From: CAILZL01 sp963791615
GTDB taxonomy: Bacteria; Pseudomonadota; Gammaproteobacteria; Steroidobacterales; Steroidobacteraceae
DNA length: 64,000 bases
Direction of reading: 5' to 3'
NCBI GenBank assembly: GCA_963791615.1
Contig: CAWBTE010000006.1
Span: 1,116,001-1,180,000, forward strand
Of the stretch, positions 45,376 through 55,101 are shown in pieces (position 1 is the stretch's first letter; each line of letters begins with the position of its first letter). Under the pieces are notes generated by a model. The model had not been told where the DNA came from. It did no database searches and was given only the letters and a program-made list of their open reading frames with translations. Position numbers and translations under genes: made by a program.

Positions 45376-46755
45376 ATGAAACTTTCTCGCATGCTGCTTG
45401 CCGCAGCGCTCGGCCTCGCCAGCGTCTCATCGGCCTGGGCACAGCAAGGGCCGCAACGGCAACCGGGTCCCGTCAATGTCGCCGGGATCAAGACTACCTT
45501 CATCTACTTGTCGAACGGCGCTCCGGGCGTGCTCTATGAACCGACCGAGCCTGGCGCGAAGGCGCAGATCGGTGTCTTCGTCATGCACACCGGTGCGGAC
45601 TATCTGACTCACTCGGCCTGCACGGAGTTGTCCAAGCGTGGCTACCGCGTGCTGTGCGCCAATACCAGCGGCGACAAGTCCGGCACCTTCGACACCGGTC
45701 GGCTGGATGGCTCGATTCTGGAAGCGAGCCAGGGCATCAAGTTCCTGCGCGGCTATTCCGGGGTAAAGAAGGTTGTCCTTTGGGGGCACAGCGGTGGTGG
45801 CACATTGATGACCGCCTACCAGTCGATTGCCGAGAACGGCGTGAAGGTCTGTCAGGACGCGCAGAAGATCCACAAGTGTCCCGACACGCTGGCCGGGTTG
45901 CCGGTGGCCGATGGTGTGATACTGGGTGACACCAACATCGGCCTGGGCACCATCACTTTGCTTAGCGTCGATCCGGCGGTGATCGACAACAGCAGCGGCC
46001 TGAAGCTCAATCCCGCGCTCGACATGTACAACCCGCAGAACGGTTACAAGGCCGGAACGACAACCTATAGCGAGGAGTTCCGAAAGAAATTCTTCAAGGC
46101 CGAGGCCGAGCGCAACAACGCCATCATCAAGCTGGCCGAGCAGCGACTTGCGGCCATCAAGTCGGGCAATGGTCAGTTCCGGGACGACGAGCCTTTCGTC
46201 ATTCCGGGTGGCTACATCGGCAACAACCGGCTACTGTCGATGGATGTCAGCCTGATGTCGCGATCACTCAAGCCTTGGCCGCTGGTGCATGCCGATGGTT
46301 CGGTCACCACCGAAATCATCCCGGGCCGGCGCGTTGCCCGCCCAACAGATAATCCTTCGGCCTTCTATCGGCGTGGCGCCATCAAGACAACGGTGCAAGG
46401 CTTCCTCACCAGCTACGCCATCCGCGCCGACGTCGACACCTACAGTTACGGCGCTGATTACATCCGTGGCGTGCAGTGGGCCTCAACCTACGCCAGTCCT
46501 CCGGGGAATGTACAAACCGTGTCCGCGCCCCTGCTGTTGCTTGGCATGACCGGCAGTTTCGAAGGATGGGCCAGCGAGACGATCTACGAACTCGCGAAGA
46601 GCACTGACAAGGAGCTGGCCTTCATCGACGGGGCCGGGCACGGCTACAACACCTGCAAGCCCTGCGAGAAAACGCCGGGGCAGTTCGGCGACACCGTGAA
46701 AACGACCTACGACTATGCCGACAAGTGGCTGAGCAAGCCGGGGCGCTTTCTGTAG
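45376..46755 (+). CDS. Exported alpha/beta hydrolase, paralogue 3
   Basis: 459 residues, signal peptide MLLAAALGLASVSSAWAQ. It aligns along its length with the protein at 42598-43983: NVAGIKTTFIYLSNGAPGVL, VVLWGHSGGGTLMTAYQSIA (nucleophile Ser), KIHKCPDTLAGLPVADGVIL, FIDGAGHGYNTCKPCEKTPG (His) and the shared end YADKWLSKPGRFL. The shared CKxCEKTPGQ motif near the His may form a disulphide. It starts 37 bp after paralogue 2, so the three are a tandem array in one unit. Confidence 0.82.
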   Translation: MKLSRMLLAAALGLASVSSAWAQQGPQRQPGPVNVAGIKTTFIYLSNGAPGVLYEPTEPGAKAQIGVFVMHTGADYLTHSACTELSKRGYRVLCANTSGDKSGTFDTGRLDGSILEASQGIKFLRGYSGVKKVVLWGHSGGGTLMTAYQSIAENGVKVCQDAQKIHKCPDTLAGLPVADGVILGDTNIGLGTITLLSVDPAVIDNSSGLKLNPALDMYNPQNGYKAGTTTYSEEFRKKFFKAEAERNNAIIKLAEQRLAAIKSGNGQFRDDEPFVIPGGYIGNNRLLSMDVSLMSRSLKPWPLVHADGSVTTEIIPGRRVARPTDNPSAFYRRGAIKTTVQGFLTSYAIRADVDTYSYGADYIRGVQWASTYASPPGNVQTVSAPLLLLGMTGSFEGWASETIYELAKSTDKELAFIDGAGHGYNTCKPCEKTPGQFGDTVKTTYDYADKWLSKPGRFL

Positions 46756-46867
46756 GCGCGCAGGCGCAAGCCCGTGTTGATATCGACACGGGACGCTGTT
46801 TATTTCTCTTGTATTTGCAGATGCCGCGCTATCATTGCGGCACAACCATCACATGACGGGGGATTCC

Positions 46868-47182
46868 ATGAAAAAGCATTTTGTCTACGCTATTTCCCTG
46901 CTCACGCTGGCCGGTCCTGCGCTGGCGGCCGATGCGCCTGCGACGCCGCCTGATTTCGCCGCGCAGTTCAGAGAGGGTGACACGAATCACGATGGCAAAC
47001 TGACTTACGATGAGTACAAGGCGGCCCGCATGATGCGCGATGCTGGCAAAGTTGACGAAACCAAGATCAAACACTACGTCGAGCGCTTCGCCGCACTGGA
47101 CGCGAACAAGGACAAGTTACTCAGCCTTGAGGAATACAAGGTGCGCATCACCAACGAGAAGTACCAGCCTGCAAGCAAGTAG
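46868..47182 (+). CDS. Exported EF-hand protein (calmodulin-like)
   Basis: 104 residues from ATG 46868, with GGGGG upstream. Signal peptide MKKHFVYAISLLTLAGPALA. Two EF-hand loops are seen: DTNHDGKLTYDE and DANKDKLLSLEE; in the second the usual Gly is Lys. Periplasmic calcium binding is likely. No link to the hydrolases upstream is shown by the sequence. Confidence 0.8.
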   Translation: MKKHFVYAISLLTLAGPALAADAPATPPDFAAQFREGDTNHDGKLTYDEYKAARMMRDAGKVDETKIKHYVERFAALDANKDKLLSLEEYKVRITNEKYQPASK

Positions 47183-47256
47183 ATTCCGACTGCCGTACCG
47201 CCGGCACACGCAACCGGCAGCGACGCTTGCCGCCTTCGATCTTACGCATAGCTGCC

Positions 47257-47844
47257 TCAGCGGCGTACGCTGAAACGTGTGAGCTCGCGTTTGGGGTCTT
47301 CCCATTCCGGCCGCAGCTCGGAGGCTTTCAGGTAATCGCGGTAGGCTTCGCGGGCATGGCGGAGTTCTTCGTGCGCGCCGGCGCGGCTGAAGTGCACCCG
47401 GGCCAGCTCCTCCGTACCGAGGACAACGGCTTGGTCGAATGCGGCGACCGCTTCTTGCCAGCGCTTCTGCACGACCAGCACATAGCCGCGGTTGGCATGG
47501 GCCTGACCCAGCGTGCTCTGCAATTGGACTGAAGCATCAAAGTCAGCCAGCGCACCCGCGTAATCCTGTTGTTCAAACTTCAACACGCCGCGGTTGTTGA
47601 AGCTACCGGCACGCTGCTCGAGGGTGGATCCGGCGGCTTCAATCGCCAATGTGCAGATCTCCAGCGCCGGAATTTCGAGTCGCGAGCCGGTGATCACACT
47701 GGGACTCGGATTACTCACATTTTTGGCGATTGCCTCGCACATCTCAGGATAGGCGCCATCGACGAACGTCACCGGGCTTTGGGCCGCAGCGCTTACGGTG
47801 CCCAGCAACAGGGGCAAGACTACAAGGGAGTGATGGCGACTCAT
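47257..47844 (-). CDS. Exported TPR protein
   Basis: 195 residues with a signal peptide (LVVLPLLLGTVSAAAQ). Three TPR units follow: SFNNRGVLKFEQQDYAGALA, AHANRGYVLVVQKRWQEAVA, HFSRAGAHEELRHAREAYRD. A Cys pair occurs in YPEMCEAIA and ALEICTLAI. It probably mediates protein contacts in the periplasm. A degraded copy of its last ~45 codons lies at 50686-50825. Confidence 0.82.
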   Translation of the reverse strand: MSRHHSLVVLPLLLGTVSAAAQSPVTFVDGAYPEMCEAIAKNVSNPSPSVITGSRLEIPALEICTLAIEAAGSTLEQRAGSFNNRGVLKFEQQDYAGALADFDASVQLQSTLGQAHANRGYVLVVQKRWQEAVAAFDQAVVLGTEELARVHFSRAGAHEELRHAREAYRDYLKASELRPEWEDPKRELTRFSVRR

Positions 47845-48036
47845 GACAACCTCCTGCCAAACAACGCATGGTCGATCCCGTCGATCAGACGGAGTTCCGG
47901 TACAGTTTCAGCCACCCTGCCAGCGGAATCAAGCAGCGCGTCGGCGCGCCCATTGAGTCTTGCCTTGATACCCACCCACTCGTTCGCGACAATCGAATTT
48001 CAAAATTGAAGTGTGTCCCGAGGGGGTAGCTGCATC

Positions 48037-49296
48037 ATGCTCAGCGCAGAGAAGAATGAACTGTTGACGCGAGTCGCGCCCGGCGCACCCATGGGCGATC
48101 TCCTGCGCCGTTACTGGCATCCGATAGCTGGCAAGGCCGAGCTGGACGCCGAACCGATCAAGACCCTGCGCTTGTTCGGTGAAGATCTGGTTCTTTATCG
48201 CGATCTCGCCGGCCACTACGGCCTGATCGATCGGCACTGTCCGCATCGTCGCGCCGACCTGTCTTACGGGTTTGTAGAACAAAACGGCCTGCGTTGCAGC
48301 TATCACGGCTGGACTGTCAATGAGGCTGGCAGCGTCGTGGCGATTCCCTACGACGACATCGTCAATCCGGGTGCCGCAGCAAAAATCAAAAGCCTGTGCA
48401 AGTCCACAGCCTACCCGGTGCGCGAACTCGCCGGCATGCTGTGGGCGTATATGGGCCCTGCGCCCGCACCTGAACTGCCAGTGTGGGAACCCTTCACACG
48501 CACGCATGGCTTTTGCGAAGTCGTTATCTCGGACATTCCGTGTAACTGGCTTCAGTGTCAGGAGAACTCAATCGATCCCGTGCATTTCGAATGGCTGCAC
48601 GACAACTGGCCGGCGCGACTCAAGGGGAAATCAGATTTCCATGCCGCCAGGCATCTCAAGGTCGAGTTCGACGAGTTTGAATTTGGCCTGACGTATCGGC
48701 GCTTGCGCGAAGGCATGAAAGAGTCCGACCAGATGTGGACCATCGGCCGTGTCTGTCTGTGGCCGAATGCGTTCTGTCTGGGTGATCATCTGGAATGGCG
48801 CGTGCCGGTCGATGATGAAAACACGCTCTCGGTCTCCTGGTTCTACACGCGCGTGCCGAAGGATCGCGAGCCGTACGTTCAAGAAAAGATTCCCGCGTGG
48901 CACAGCCCCATACGTGATGCGAACGGACGCTGGATTACCAGCCATGTCATCAATCAGGACATTGTCGGCTGGGTTGGACAGGGCCGCATCGCAGATCGAA
49001 CCCAGGAGATGCTGTCGGCCAGCGATCGAGGTGTTGGCATGCTGCGCAGAAGGTTTTTCAGGGATCTCAAGGCCGTGGCGGAGGGTAATGATCCTTCCGG
49101 CCTGATCCGTGATCCGGAACGCGCCAGGTTCGTCGACCTGCCGAGTGCCAATGCGCACTATCACGCGCCGATGTCACGCGAAGAATGGTTGAACCACCCG
49201 TTCATCGGTCGTCGCGCCAACGGCAATCCATGGGCAGCGGGACAACCCGATGAGGTGCGGCGTCAGTTCCTCGAAGCGATGGGATTGCCCTGCTGA
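48037..49296 (+). CDS. Rieske non-heme iron oxygenase, large subunit
   Basis: 419 residues from ATG 48037, which has GAGGGGG about 10 nt upstream. The Rieske cluster ligands are DRHCPHRRADL and LRCSYHGW; the mononuclear iron site is ENSIDPVHFEWLHD (Asp, His, His). The arrangement and length resemble single-component oxygenases such as phthalate 4,5-dioxygenase, vanillate O-demethylase or LigX-type biphenyl O-demethylase. The substrate is uncertain. A reductase is not encoded next to it; the Rieske protein at 34.8 kb might serve it. Confidence 0.88.
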   Translation: MLSAEKNELLTRVAPGAPMGDLLRRYWHPIAGKAELDAEPIKTLRLFGEDLVLYRDLAGHYGLIDRHCPHRRADLSYGFVEQNGLRCSYHGWTVNEAGSVVAIPYDDIVNPGAAAKIKSLCKSTAYPVRELAGMLWAYMGPAPAPELPVWEPFTRTHGFCEVVISDIPCNWLQCQENSIDPVHFEWLHDNWPARLKGKSDFHAARHLKVEFDEFEFGLTYRRLREGMKESDQMWTIGRVCLWPNAFCLGDHLEWRVPVDDENTLSVSWFYTRVPKDREPYVQEKIPAWHSPIRDANGRWITSHVINQDIVGWVGQGRIADRTQEMLSASDRGVGMLRRRFFRDLKAVAEGNDPSGLIRDPERARFVDLPSANAHYHAPMSREEWLNHPFIGRRANGNPWAAGQPDEVRRQFLEAMGLPC

Positions 49297-49441
49297 CACG
49301 GGCAACATCGCCGCCCATCAGCCAAGTTCGTGTGGGATTGGCCGCTCAGCGTTGTATATCTACTGATCAGGGCTGTAGATCCACTGAGTGGACGGTCGCG
49401 CGCGCTCACTACATCATTGCCGATAATTCGAGAATCACTGA

Positions 49442-49582
49442 GAACCTGTTCAAAGTCTCGATCAAGGGATGCAGTGCAAGGCGGAACCGCCCAAAAAAAC
49501 GCAGCGTACACGGAGTACGTGAGTATTTTTTGGGCGGTTTCAACGCAGCAATGCGCCCTTCAGCGAGACTTTGAACAGGTTC
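49442..49582. repeat. 141-bp inverted-repeat element, copy 1 (MITE-like)
   Basis: Terminal arms GAACCTGTTCAAAGTCTCG and its exact complement (19 bp) bound an inner stem AACCGCCCAAAAAA / TTTTTTGGGCGGTT and an apical CGTAC-ACGGA-GTACG hairpin. It is flanked by TGA on both sides (49439-49441 and 49583-49585), a 3-bp target duplication. It ends 24 bp before the start of the outer-membrane protein gene. Confidence 0.88.
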
Positions 49583-49606
49583 TGAAGCGGAGCGACGATC
49601 AGTCCT

Positions 49607-50671
49607 GTGACGATGACAATTACCAAGCACACCCAGGCCTTGTCATTGCCGATGGTCTTGCTGCTTGCACTCTCCCCGGGTATTTCTCCGACAGTTCAGG
49701 CGCAGGTGACTGAGGGTGGCCCCGCAGCCATGCCTGCGCTCAGCGCGGATTTCGGCGCAGCTGGCCTCATCGGCGAAATGAACAGCGCCGAACACTACGG
49801 CGCGCTGCAGTCGCGGCTCGGTGCGTACAGTGCCAGCGGCACAGGTGATGCCCGCCTCAATACATTCGTTGCACCTGCAAACGCCATCGTCTCGTTGAGT
49901 CGGGATGGAAAATGGTTTACCAAAGTCGGCGCCGTGTACGTCAATAGCGACGGCACTTATCCGGGTGGCGACATGCCGGAAAGCACGAGTCACAACTTTC
50001 TGTTCCAGCTGCTGCACCGTCCCGCAGCAGGAACACTGATCGGTATCGGGGTTATGCCTGACAAGACCGATATTGCCATCCCGTTGAATGGCGCCAGCAT
50101 CGATGCACGAGGCACCGGGTTGCGATTCGACCTGCTGCAGCGTCTGGGTAACAAGAGTGGCTTGGCAGTAAAACTGATTCATCTTGAGGGACACTCCACC
50201 TTCAGCCGGCCGCTGCCCAATGGACAAATGCTGTCGATCCGCTCATCCACAAACCGGACATACGTGGAGATGACTTTCACAACCCTGCTCGACCGCACGA
50301 AATTTGCTTTGATCCCGAATGGATGGAGTCTGCGGCCGGTCACCCATGTGCTGTTCCAGCGCGACCATGACCGGAATCCACAGGGACTGGCCAGTACCGA
50401 CTACTTTGCACAGTGGCTGTTGACTGCACGTCTGCAGAAGGACGTGTTTCGTGCGGGCCAGGTTGGTCCCTATGTTGAACTGGGCATTGAGCAGGAACTG
50501 GTGAACGACTCCGCAGCCAAAGGCAACAACGACTTCCTGCTCTATGGCAAGGCGGGCGCCGCAGTCCTTGTCGGCAATTGGGGTAGGCTCGATGCCTACT
50601 ACGCCCGCAGGCAGGCGCCCGGCGGGTTCTCCTCGAATACGGTGAATCTGCTGTTCTCCATGACCTTCTGA
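49607..50671 (+). CDS. Outer-membrane beta-barrel-like protein
   Basis: 354 residues. A signal peptide (LSLPMVLLLALSPGISPTVQ) is followed by amphipathic strands typical of barrels (FLFQLLHRPAAGTLIGIGVM, TGLRFDLLQRLGNKSGLAVK, GPYVELGIEQELVND) and a terminal Phe in TVNLLFSMTF, the usual outer-membrane insertion signal. It resembles autotransporter-type barrels without a passenger. The Shine-Dalgarno is weak, and the inverted-repeat element lies immediately upstream and may supply its promoter. Confidence 0.65.
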   Translation: MTMTITKHTQALSLPMVLLLALSPGISPTVQAQVTEGGPAAMPALSADFGAAGLIGEMNSAEHYGALQSRLGAYSASGTGDARLNTFVAPANAIVSLSRDGKWFTKVGAVYVNSDGTYPGGDMPESTSHNFLFQLLHRPAAGTLIGIGVMPDKTDIAIPLNGASIDARGTGLRFDLLQRLGNKSGLAVKLIHLEGHSTFSRPLPNGQMLSIRSSTNRTYVEMTFTTLLDRTKFALIPNGWSLRPVTHVLFQRDHDRNPQGLASTDYFAQWLLTARLQKDVFRAGQVGPYVELGIEQELVNDSAAKGNNDFLLYGKAGAAVLVGNWGRLDAYYARRQAPGGFSSNTVNLLFSMTF

Positions 50672-50685
50672 GCGTGGCGCGTAAT

Positions 50686-50825
50686 CTGCGTACGCCGAAC
50701 CGGGTGAGTGCGCGTTTGGGATCTTCCCAGGTGATTGCAGTTCGGATACTTTCAGGTAATCGCGACAGGCCTCTACGTGCGTAGCCGGGTTCCTTGTGCG
50801 CGCCGACGGTGAAGGGCAGCACCCG
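50686..50825 (-). pseudogene. Remnant of the exported TPR protein gene
   Basis: The minus strand encodes WEDPKRALTRFGVRRLR at its end, matching the C-terminus WEDPKRELTRFSVRR of the 47257-47844 protein, and upstream pieces resemble GAHEELRHAREAYRDYLK. Small indels break the frame. It is a truncated second copy of about 140 bp. Confidence 0.72.
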
Positions 50826-50998
50826 GACTTCTACTTACTTCGTTTATCACAAGAGGCTTGTGACAGGTAAATGACAGTCGCTGCTGTTACGTTCTGGATG
50901 TTTTGTAGCTCTGCACCCACGGTAATGCTGCGGCAATCACTCTAAAGATCACTCACTCGACATCTGGATTGACCACATCGAGACTGGAGAATCTGGTA

Positions 50999-53356
50999 AT
51001 GAAAGTCTTGTCTGCGGGGATCTTCTTGCTTCTGTCGGCATTCGCCACAGGAACGAACGCAGCCACCAGTGACGGTGGCATTTTCACGCTGCAACAGGCA
51101 CGTGCCGGGGAATCTGTTTATCTGCGGGAGTGTTCGTCGTGTCACGGCGTCAATCTTGCCGGTGGCGAGGAAGGCATGGCGTTACTCGGCACGGAATTCC
51201 TCGGGAAATGGAGCAACCTGCCCCTGTCCGGACTCTACGCAGTGACTCAAGGCACCATGCCCAAGGTCAATCCGGGTGGTTTGAGTGCTGCACAATACCG
51301 GCAAGTGGTGGCCTACATGTTGTTGGCCAATGGCTATCCGCCAGGCGACAGGGAACTGTCCGGCGGTATCGCCGAATTGAGCGCCATTCAATTGCCATCG
51401 CCCAGTGGCGATGCTCAGGCATTGCTCGCAAAACTTGATGGATTGGTGCAAGCCAGTAACCAGGAGTCAGTGAACTGGGCACATGTTCGTGGTGATGAAG
51501 GCAGCAGCAACTATTCCGCTCTTGATCAGATCAACGCAGACAACGTCAGCAAGCTGAATATTGCCTGGCGCTGGAAAGCCCATAACTTTGGGGCAAGTCC
51601 CGAATTCAATTTCCAGTCCACGCCGATCATGGTGAAGGGCAGGATTTACACCACCGCCGGTACTCGCCGTGACGCAGTGGCCATTGATGCCGCCACCGGT
51701 GAAACCCTGTGGATGCATCGCATCGATGAAGGTGAGCGCGGCAATCACGTGCCACGACGCGGTTCCGGAAGGGGCGTGGCTTATACCGAGATCAATGGTC
51801 AGGGACGGATTTACTACATTACTCCTGGCTATCGTCTGGTAGGGCTTGACGCTGCGAGTGGTCAGCCACTGAAAGACTTTGGTGACTATGGCGTGATCGA
51901 TCTCAAGACCCAGCTGGATCAGGAGGTTGATCTGGTACGTGATCCGATCGGTGCGAGCTCGGCGCCGGTGATCGTGAAGGGTGTGGTCATCGTTGGCTCG
52001 GCCTTTCCATCAGGCCGCGCGCCGTCATCGAAAAAAATGGTGGCGGGACATATCCTGGGCTTCGATGCCGTCACGGGTAAGCGCCGCTGGATATTCCATA
52101 CGGTTCCACAGGAAAAAGAGGTCGGTGTGGAAACCTGGGAACAGGAGTCATGGCGTTACACCGGCAACACCGGCGCCTGGACACAGTTGTCCGCAGATTC
52201 AAAATTGGGATTGGTCTATATCCCGGTTGAAGCGCCTACGGGCGATTACTACGGCGGACATCGCCCCGGCGATAACCTTTTCAGTCAGAGTCTGGTGGCG
52301 CTGGATGCGGTAACTGGCAAACGTGTGTGGCACTACCAGACCGTGCGCCACGATATCTGGGACCTGGATCCACCCGCAGCCCCAGTGCTATACAACTATC
52401 CCACCTCAAGTGGCGTGATTCCCGCCATTGCGCAGGTCACCAAGCAAGGATTGGTCTTCGCCTTTGATCGGCGCAATGGCAAACCGATCTGGCCGATTGA
52501 AGATCGCAAGGTGCCCGCCTCTACCGTGCCGGGTGAAAAAACGGCAGCGACTCAGCCATTTCCCACATTACCCAAGGCGTTTGCGCCCCTTGGCATGACA
52601 GAAGAATGGTTGAATGACCTGACACCGGAGATTCACGCCGAAGCCAAACGCATTGGCGCCGAGTACACGCTGGGGCCGCTTTTCACACCACCGACCGTGG
52701 TGACAAAAACGAACAAAGGAACCATATCCTTGCCCGGTACAGGTGGCGCAGCGAATTGGCCCGGCGCAGTGGTCGATCAGGAAACGTCGATTCTCTATGT
52801 CGGGTCAGCGATGATCGCCAAGGTGGTAGGGATGATCAAAAGTCCCCGATCCGACATGAACTTCGTGGGATCGAGTCCACGCATCGATGGACCGTTCGGC
52901 TTGCCGCTGAACAAACCGCCCTACGGCACCATCACGGCAATCGACATGAAGTCCGGCAAACACCTCTGGCAGATTGCCAATGGCGATACGCCCGACTACA
53001 TCAAGAGCAATCCGAAACTTGAGGGCGTGAATCTGCCGCCAACGGGACACCCCGAGCGCGCACGTATGCTGGTGACCAGGACGCTGTTGTTCGCCGGCGA
53101 GGGCTCTGGTTTGTATGTGTCCGGGCCCGGTGGTGGTGGCAAGAAATTCCGGGCACACGATAAACAGACCGGCAAGGTGCTCTGGGAAATGGAATTGCCC
53201 GCCAACGCTTCAGGGACACCGATGACGTACAGTCTCGACGGCGAGCAGTACATCGTTGTGCCCGTTGGCGCACGCGGCGTGTCCGGAGAGCTGGTCGCAC
53301 TCAAATTAACAGAGCCGGGTTCCGGTACTCCGGCCAATGATCGTTCAGATGAATAG
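50999..53356 (+). CDS. PQQ-dependent dehydrogenase with N-terminal cytochrome c
   Basis: 785 residues from ATG 50999, with GGAG upstream. Signal peptide, then a cytochrome c domain with the heme motif YLRECSSCHGVNLAGGE (~42-58) and a distal Met candidate in TQGTMPKVN, then the eight-bladed quinoprotein propeller: WAHVRGDEGSSNYSALDQIN, PIMVKGRIYTTAGTRRDAVA, ALDAVTGKRVWHYQTVRHDI, then WDLDPPAAPVLYN. Periplasmic alcohol, aldose or polyol oxidation is expected, with electrons passed through its own heme. The c-domain is N-terminal, whereas quinohemoprotein alcohol dehydrogenases usually carry it at the C-terminus. Confidence 0.88.
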   Translation: MKVLSAGIFLLLSAFATGTNAATSDGGIFTLQQARAGESVYLRECSSCHGVNLAGGEEGMALLGTEFLGKWSNLPLSGLYAVTQGTMPKVNPGGLSAAQYRQVVAYMLLANGYPPGDRELSGGIAELSAIQLPSPSGDAQALLAKLDGLVQASNQESVNWAHVRGDEGSSNYSALDQINADNVSKLNIAWRWKAHNFGASPEFNFQSTPIMVKGRIYTTAGTRRDAVAIDAATGETLWMHRIDEGERGNHVPRRGSGRGVAYTEINGQGRIYYITPGYRLVGLDAASGQPLKDFGDYGVIDLKTQLDQEVDLVRDPIGASSAPVIVKGVVIVGSAFPSGRAPSSKKMVAGHILGFDAVTGKRRWIFHTVPQEKEVGVETWEQESWRYTGNTGAWTQLSADSKLGLVYIPVEAPTGDYYGGHRPGDNLFSQSLVALDAVTGKRVWHYQTVRHDIWDLDPPAAPVLYNYPTSSGVIPAIAQVTKQGLVFAFDRRNGKPIWPIEDRKVPASTVPGEKTAATQPFPTLPKAFAPLGMTEEWLNDLTPEIHAEAKRIGAEYTLGPLFTPPTVVTKTNKGTISLPGTGGAANWPGAVVDQETSILYVGSAMIAKVVGMIKSPRSDMNFVGSSPRIDGPFGLPLNKPPYGTITAIDMKSGKHLWQIANGDTPDYIKSNPKLEGVNLPPTGHPERARMLVTRTLLFAGEGSGLYVSGPGGGGKKFRAHDKQTGKVLWEMELPANASGTPMTYSLDGEQYIVVPVGARGVSGELVALKLTEPGSGTPANDRSDE

Positions 53357-53524
53357 AAATCCTCACAAGTAAACAGTGCCGGTTGCAATGGTTCGAAGCT
53401 ATCTCAGCAGATCAGGGATAGTCGAAGTGAAGTTTGTTGCTCGCTGCGCGCTACTCAATAGCCGGCGGCGAGATCGACGTGGCTTTCTGCTTATCCAATC
53501 AACAAGAGCGTGGGAAACTGATCA

Positions 53525-54856
53525 ATGAAAAAGCTGCATATCCTTTTGCTCCTGTGCCTCAGTGCTGTTGCCACGTCTGCGGCAGTGGCTCAGCAGACGT
53601 CCCATTCATTGTTTGCCGGAGCTGCCAAACGTGAAACCACGCCGAAGCAGGCATGGCTGCCCCTCGGTGCTACATCGCGACTCCAGTACGCGCAGCTGGT
53701 TGGTATCATCGATCCAATCCATGTGCGTGTGATTGCCGTCGGAAACGGCGGTACTCCGGCACTGATTGTGACGTTCGAAACGGGCACACCACCTGATCCA
53801 GCGAACTTCCTGACGGGACTGTCGAAGCACACCGGAGTGCCGGTTGCAGCGATCTACTTCGGCGCAACGCATGGCCACTCTTCACCGACCACCGACATCA
53901 ATCCCAAGGTGCCGTCCAGCAAGCTTTATAACGAGTTTGTCTACAAGCAGATGCTTGACGCCGCAGATGAAGCCATCGCCAGCATGCGGCCCGCGACCGT
54001 CGGCTTCGGCACGTCGCAAAGCTACATCAATACCAACCGCCAGGCCTTTTTTCATCTGCAGGATGGAACGAGCGTCGGAGCTCAGGGCTACAACCCGACT
54101 GGGCCGTCTGACAAAACCTTGTCAGTGATCCGCTTCGCCGATATGACCGGCAAGCCGATTGCATTTATCGTCCATTACGCCGTGCACAACACCGTGATGT
54201 ACGGCAACCGGTTCAACGAGAAGGGTAACGGTGTCAGTGGCGATATTGGTGGTCAGGTTTCTGGTTATCTCGAGAAGAAGTTCAACGGCGCGGTGGCTAA
54301 CTGGATTATCGGCACTGCCGGTGATCAGAACCCGATCATTTCCAATGAGTACTTCACGCCAAATCCCGAAACCGGAAAGCAGGAAATCCAGTTGATGGGT
54401 CGCGCGGCAGTTGAACTGCTCGAGTTCTACGGCAAGATCCAGTTTGCCGATGTGCTCACCGCTCTTTCAAAGATTGATGGGGTCGCTCGCGATGCGAAGA
54501 TCAGTTACGCAACCGCGAACTCCACGCTTCCGGCCTACAAGGAAGGTGATCCGGCTGTGCCGATCCAGTTGCAATTACTGCGTATTGGCAACATTGCTCT
54601 GGTAGGTACCTCTGGCGAGCTGTTCAATTCGATCGGTGTCTACATGCGGAATCACTCCCTGCTTGAACACACGCTCGTTTCCAACAAGGTCCTTACCTAT
54701 GTAGAGGGAGTTCAGCCTTTGTCCGGCTATCAGCCGGATGACCATGCCCTGATACAGGATGGTTGGCACACCGACACCAGACGCTACAGGGTGGGTACGA
54801 TTGATGGTGGCTATACCAGCTTGATGAACAGACTGATCGAATCTACCAGTCAGTAG
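53525..54856 (+). CDS. Exported ceramidase-like hydrolase, paralogue 3
   Basis: 443 residues, signal peptide ILLLLCLSAVATSAAVAQQ. The domain shows AAKRETTPKQAWLPLG, IDPIHVRVIAVGNGGTPALI, YFGATHGHSSPTTDINPKVP (the NTHTHS position as ATHGHS), VHYAVHNTVMYGN, GVSGDIGGQVSGYLEKKFNG and WIIGTAGDQNPIISNEYF. GDQNP is a hallmark of the neutral ceramidase family. It is clearly closest to paralogue 4 at 61771-63105. The convergent cytochrome/sugar dehydrogenase lies beyond an inverted-repeat element. Confidence 0.78.
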   Translation: MKKLHILLLLCLSAVATSAAVAQQTSHSLFAGAAKRETTPKQAWLPLGATSRLQYAQLVGIIDPIHVRVIAVGNGGTPALIVTFETGTPPDPANFLTGLSKHTGVPVAAIYFGATHGHSSPTTDINPKVPSSKLYNEFVYKQMLDAADEAIASMRPATVGFGTSQSYINTNRQAFFHLQDGTSVGAQGYNPTGPSDKTLSVIRFADMTGKPIAFIVHYAVHNTVMYGNRFNEKGNGVSGDIGGQVSGYLEKKFNGAVANWIIGTAGDQNPIISNEYFTPNPETGKQEIQLMGRAAVELLEFYGKIQFADVLTALSKIDGVARDAKISYATANSTLPAYKEGDPAVPIQLQLLRIGNIALVGTSGELFNSIGVYMRNHSLLEHTLVSNKVLTYVEGVQPLSGYQPDDHALIQDGWHTDTRRYRVGTIDGGYTSLMNRLIESTSQ

Positions 54857-54961
54857 TCAGGGCTGAGCTGGAATCTGGATTCCGTCTGCGTCGGGATAGA
54901 GTGCTCTGTGCGAGTGTGAACCGGTCGACTGTCGCAGCCTCTTGAGAGTTGCGACTACTTA

Positions 54962-55101
54962 GAACCTGTTCAAAGTCTTGATCAAGGGATGTAGCGCAAG
55001 GCGGGACTGGACAAAAAAACGCAGCGTACACGGAGTAGTGAGTATTTTTTGTCCAGTTCCAACGCCGCGATGCGCCCTTCAGCGAGACTTTGAACAGGTT
55101 C
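54962..55101. repeat. 140-bp inverted-repeat element, copy 2 (MITE-like)
   Basis: Same arms as copy 1 (GAACCTGTTCAAAGTCT). The inner stem is GGACTGGACAAAAAA against TTTTTTGTCCAGTTCC: different bases from copy 1, pairing kept. It is flanked by TTA at 54959-54961 and 55102-55104; the right-hand TTA is the stop codon of the minus-strand gene next door. Confidence 0.88.

Noticed and set aside
49442..49582. Simple Rho-independent terminators
   Set aside because: The length, shared arms, target duplications and conserved core across three copies go well beyond a terminator, though termination may be a side effect.
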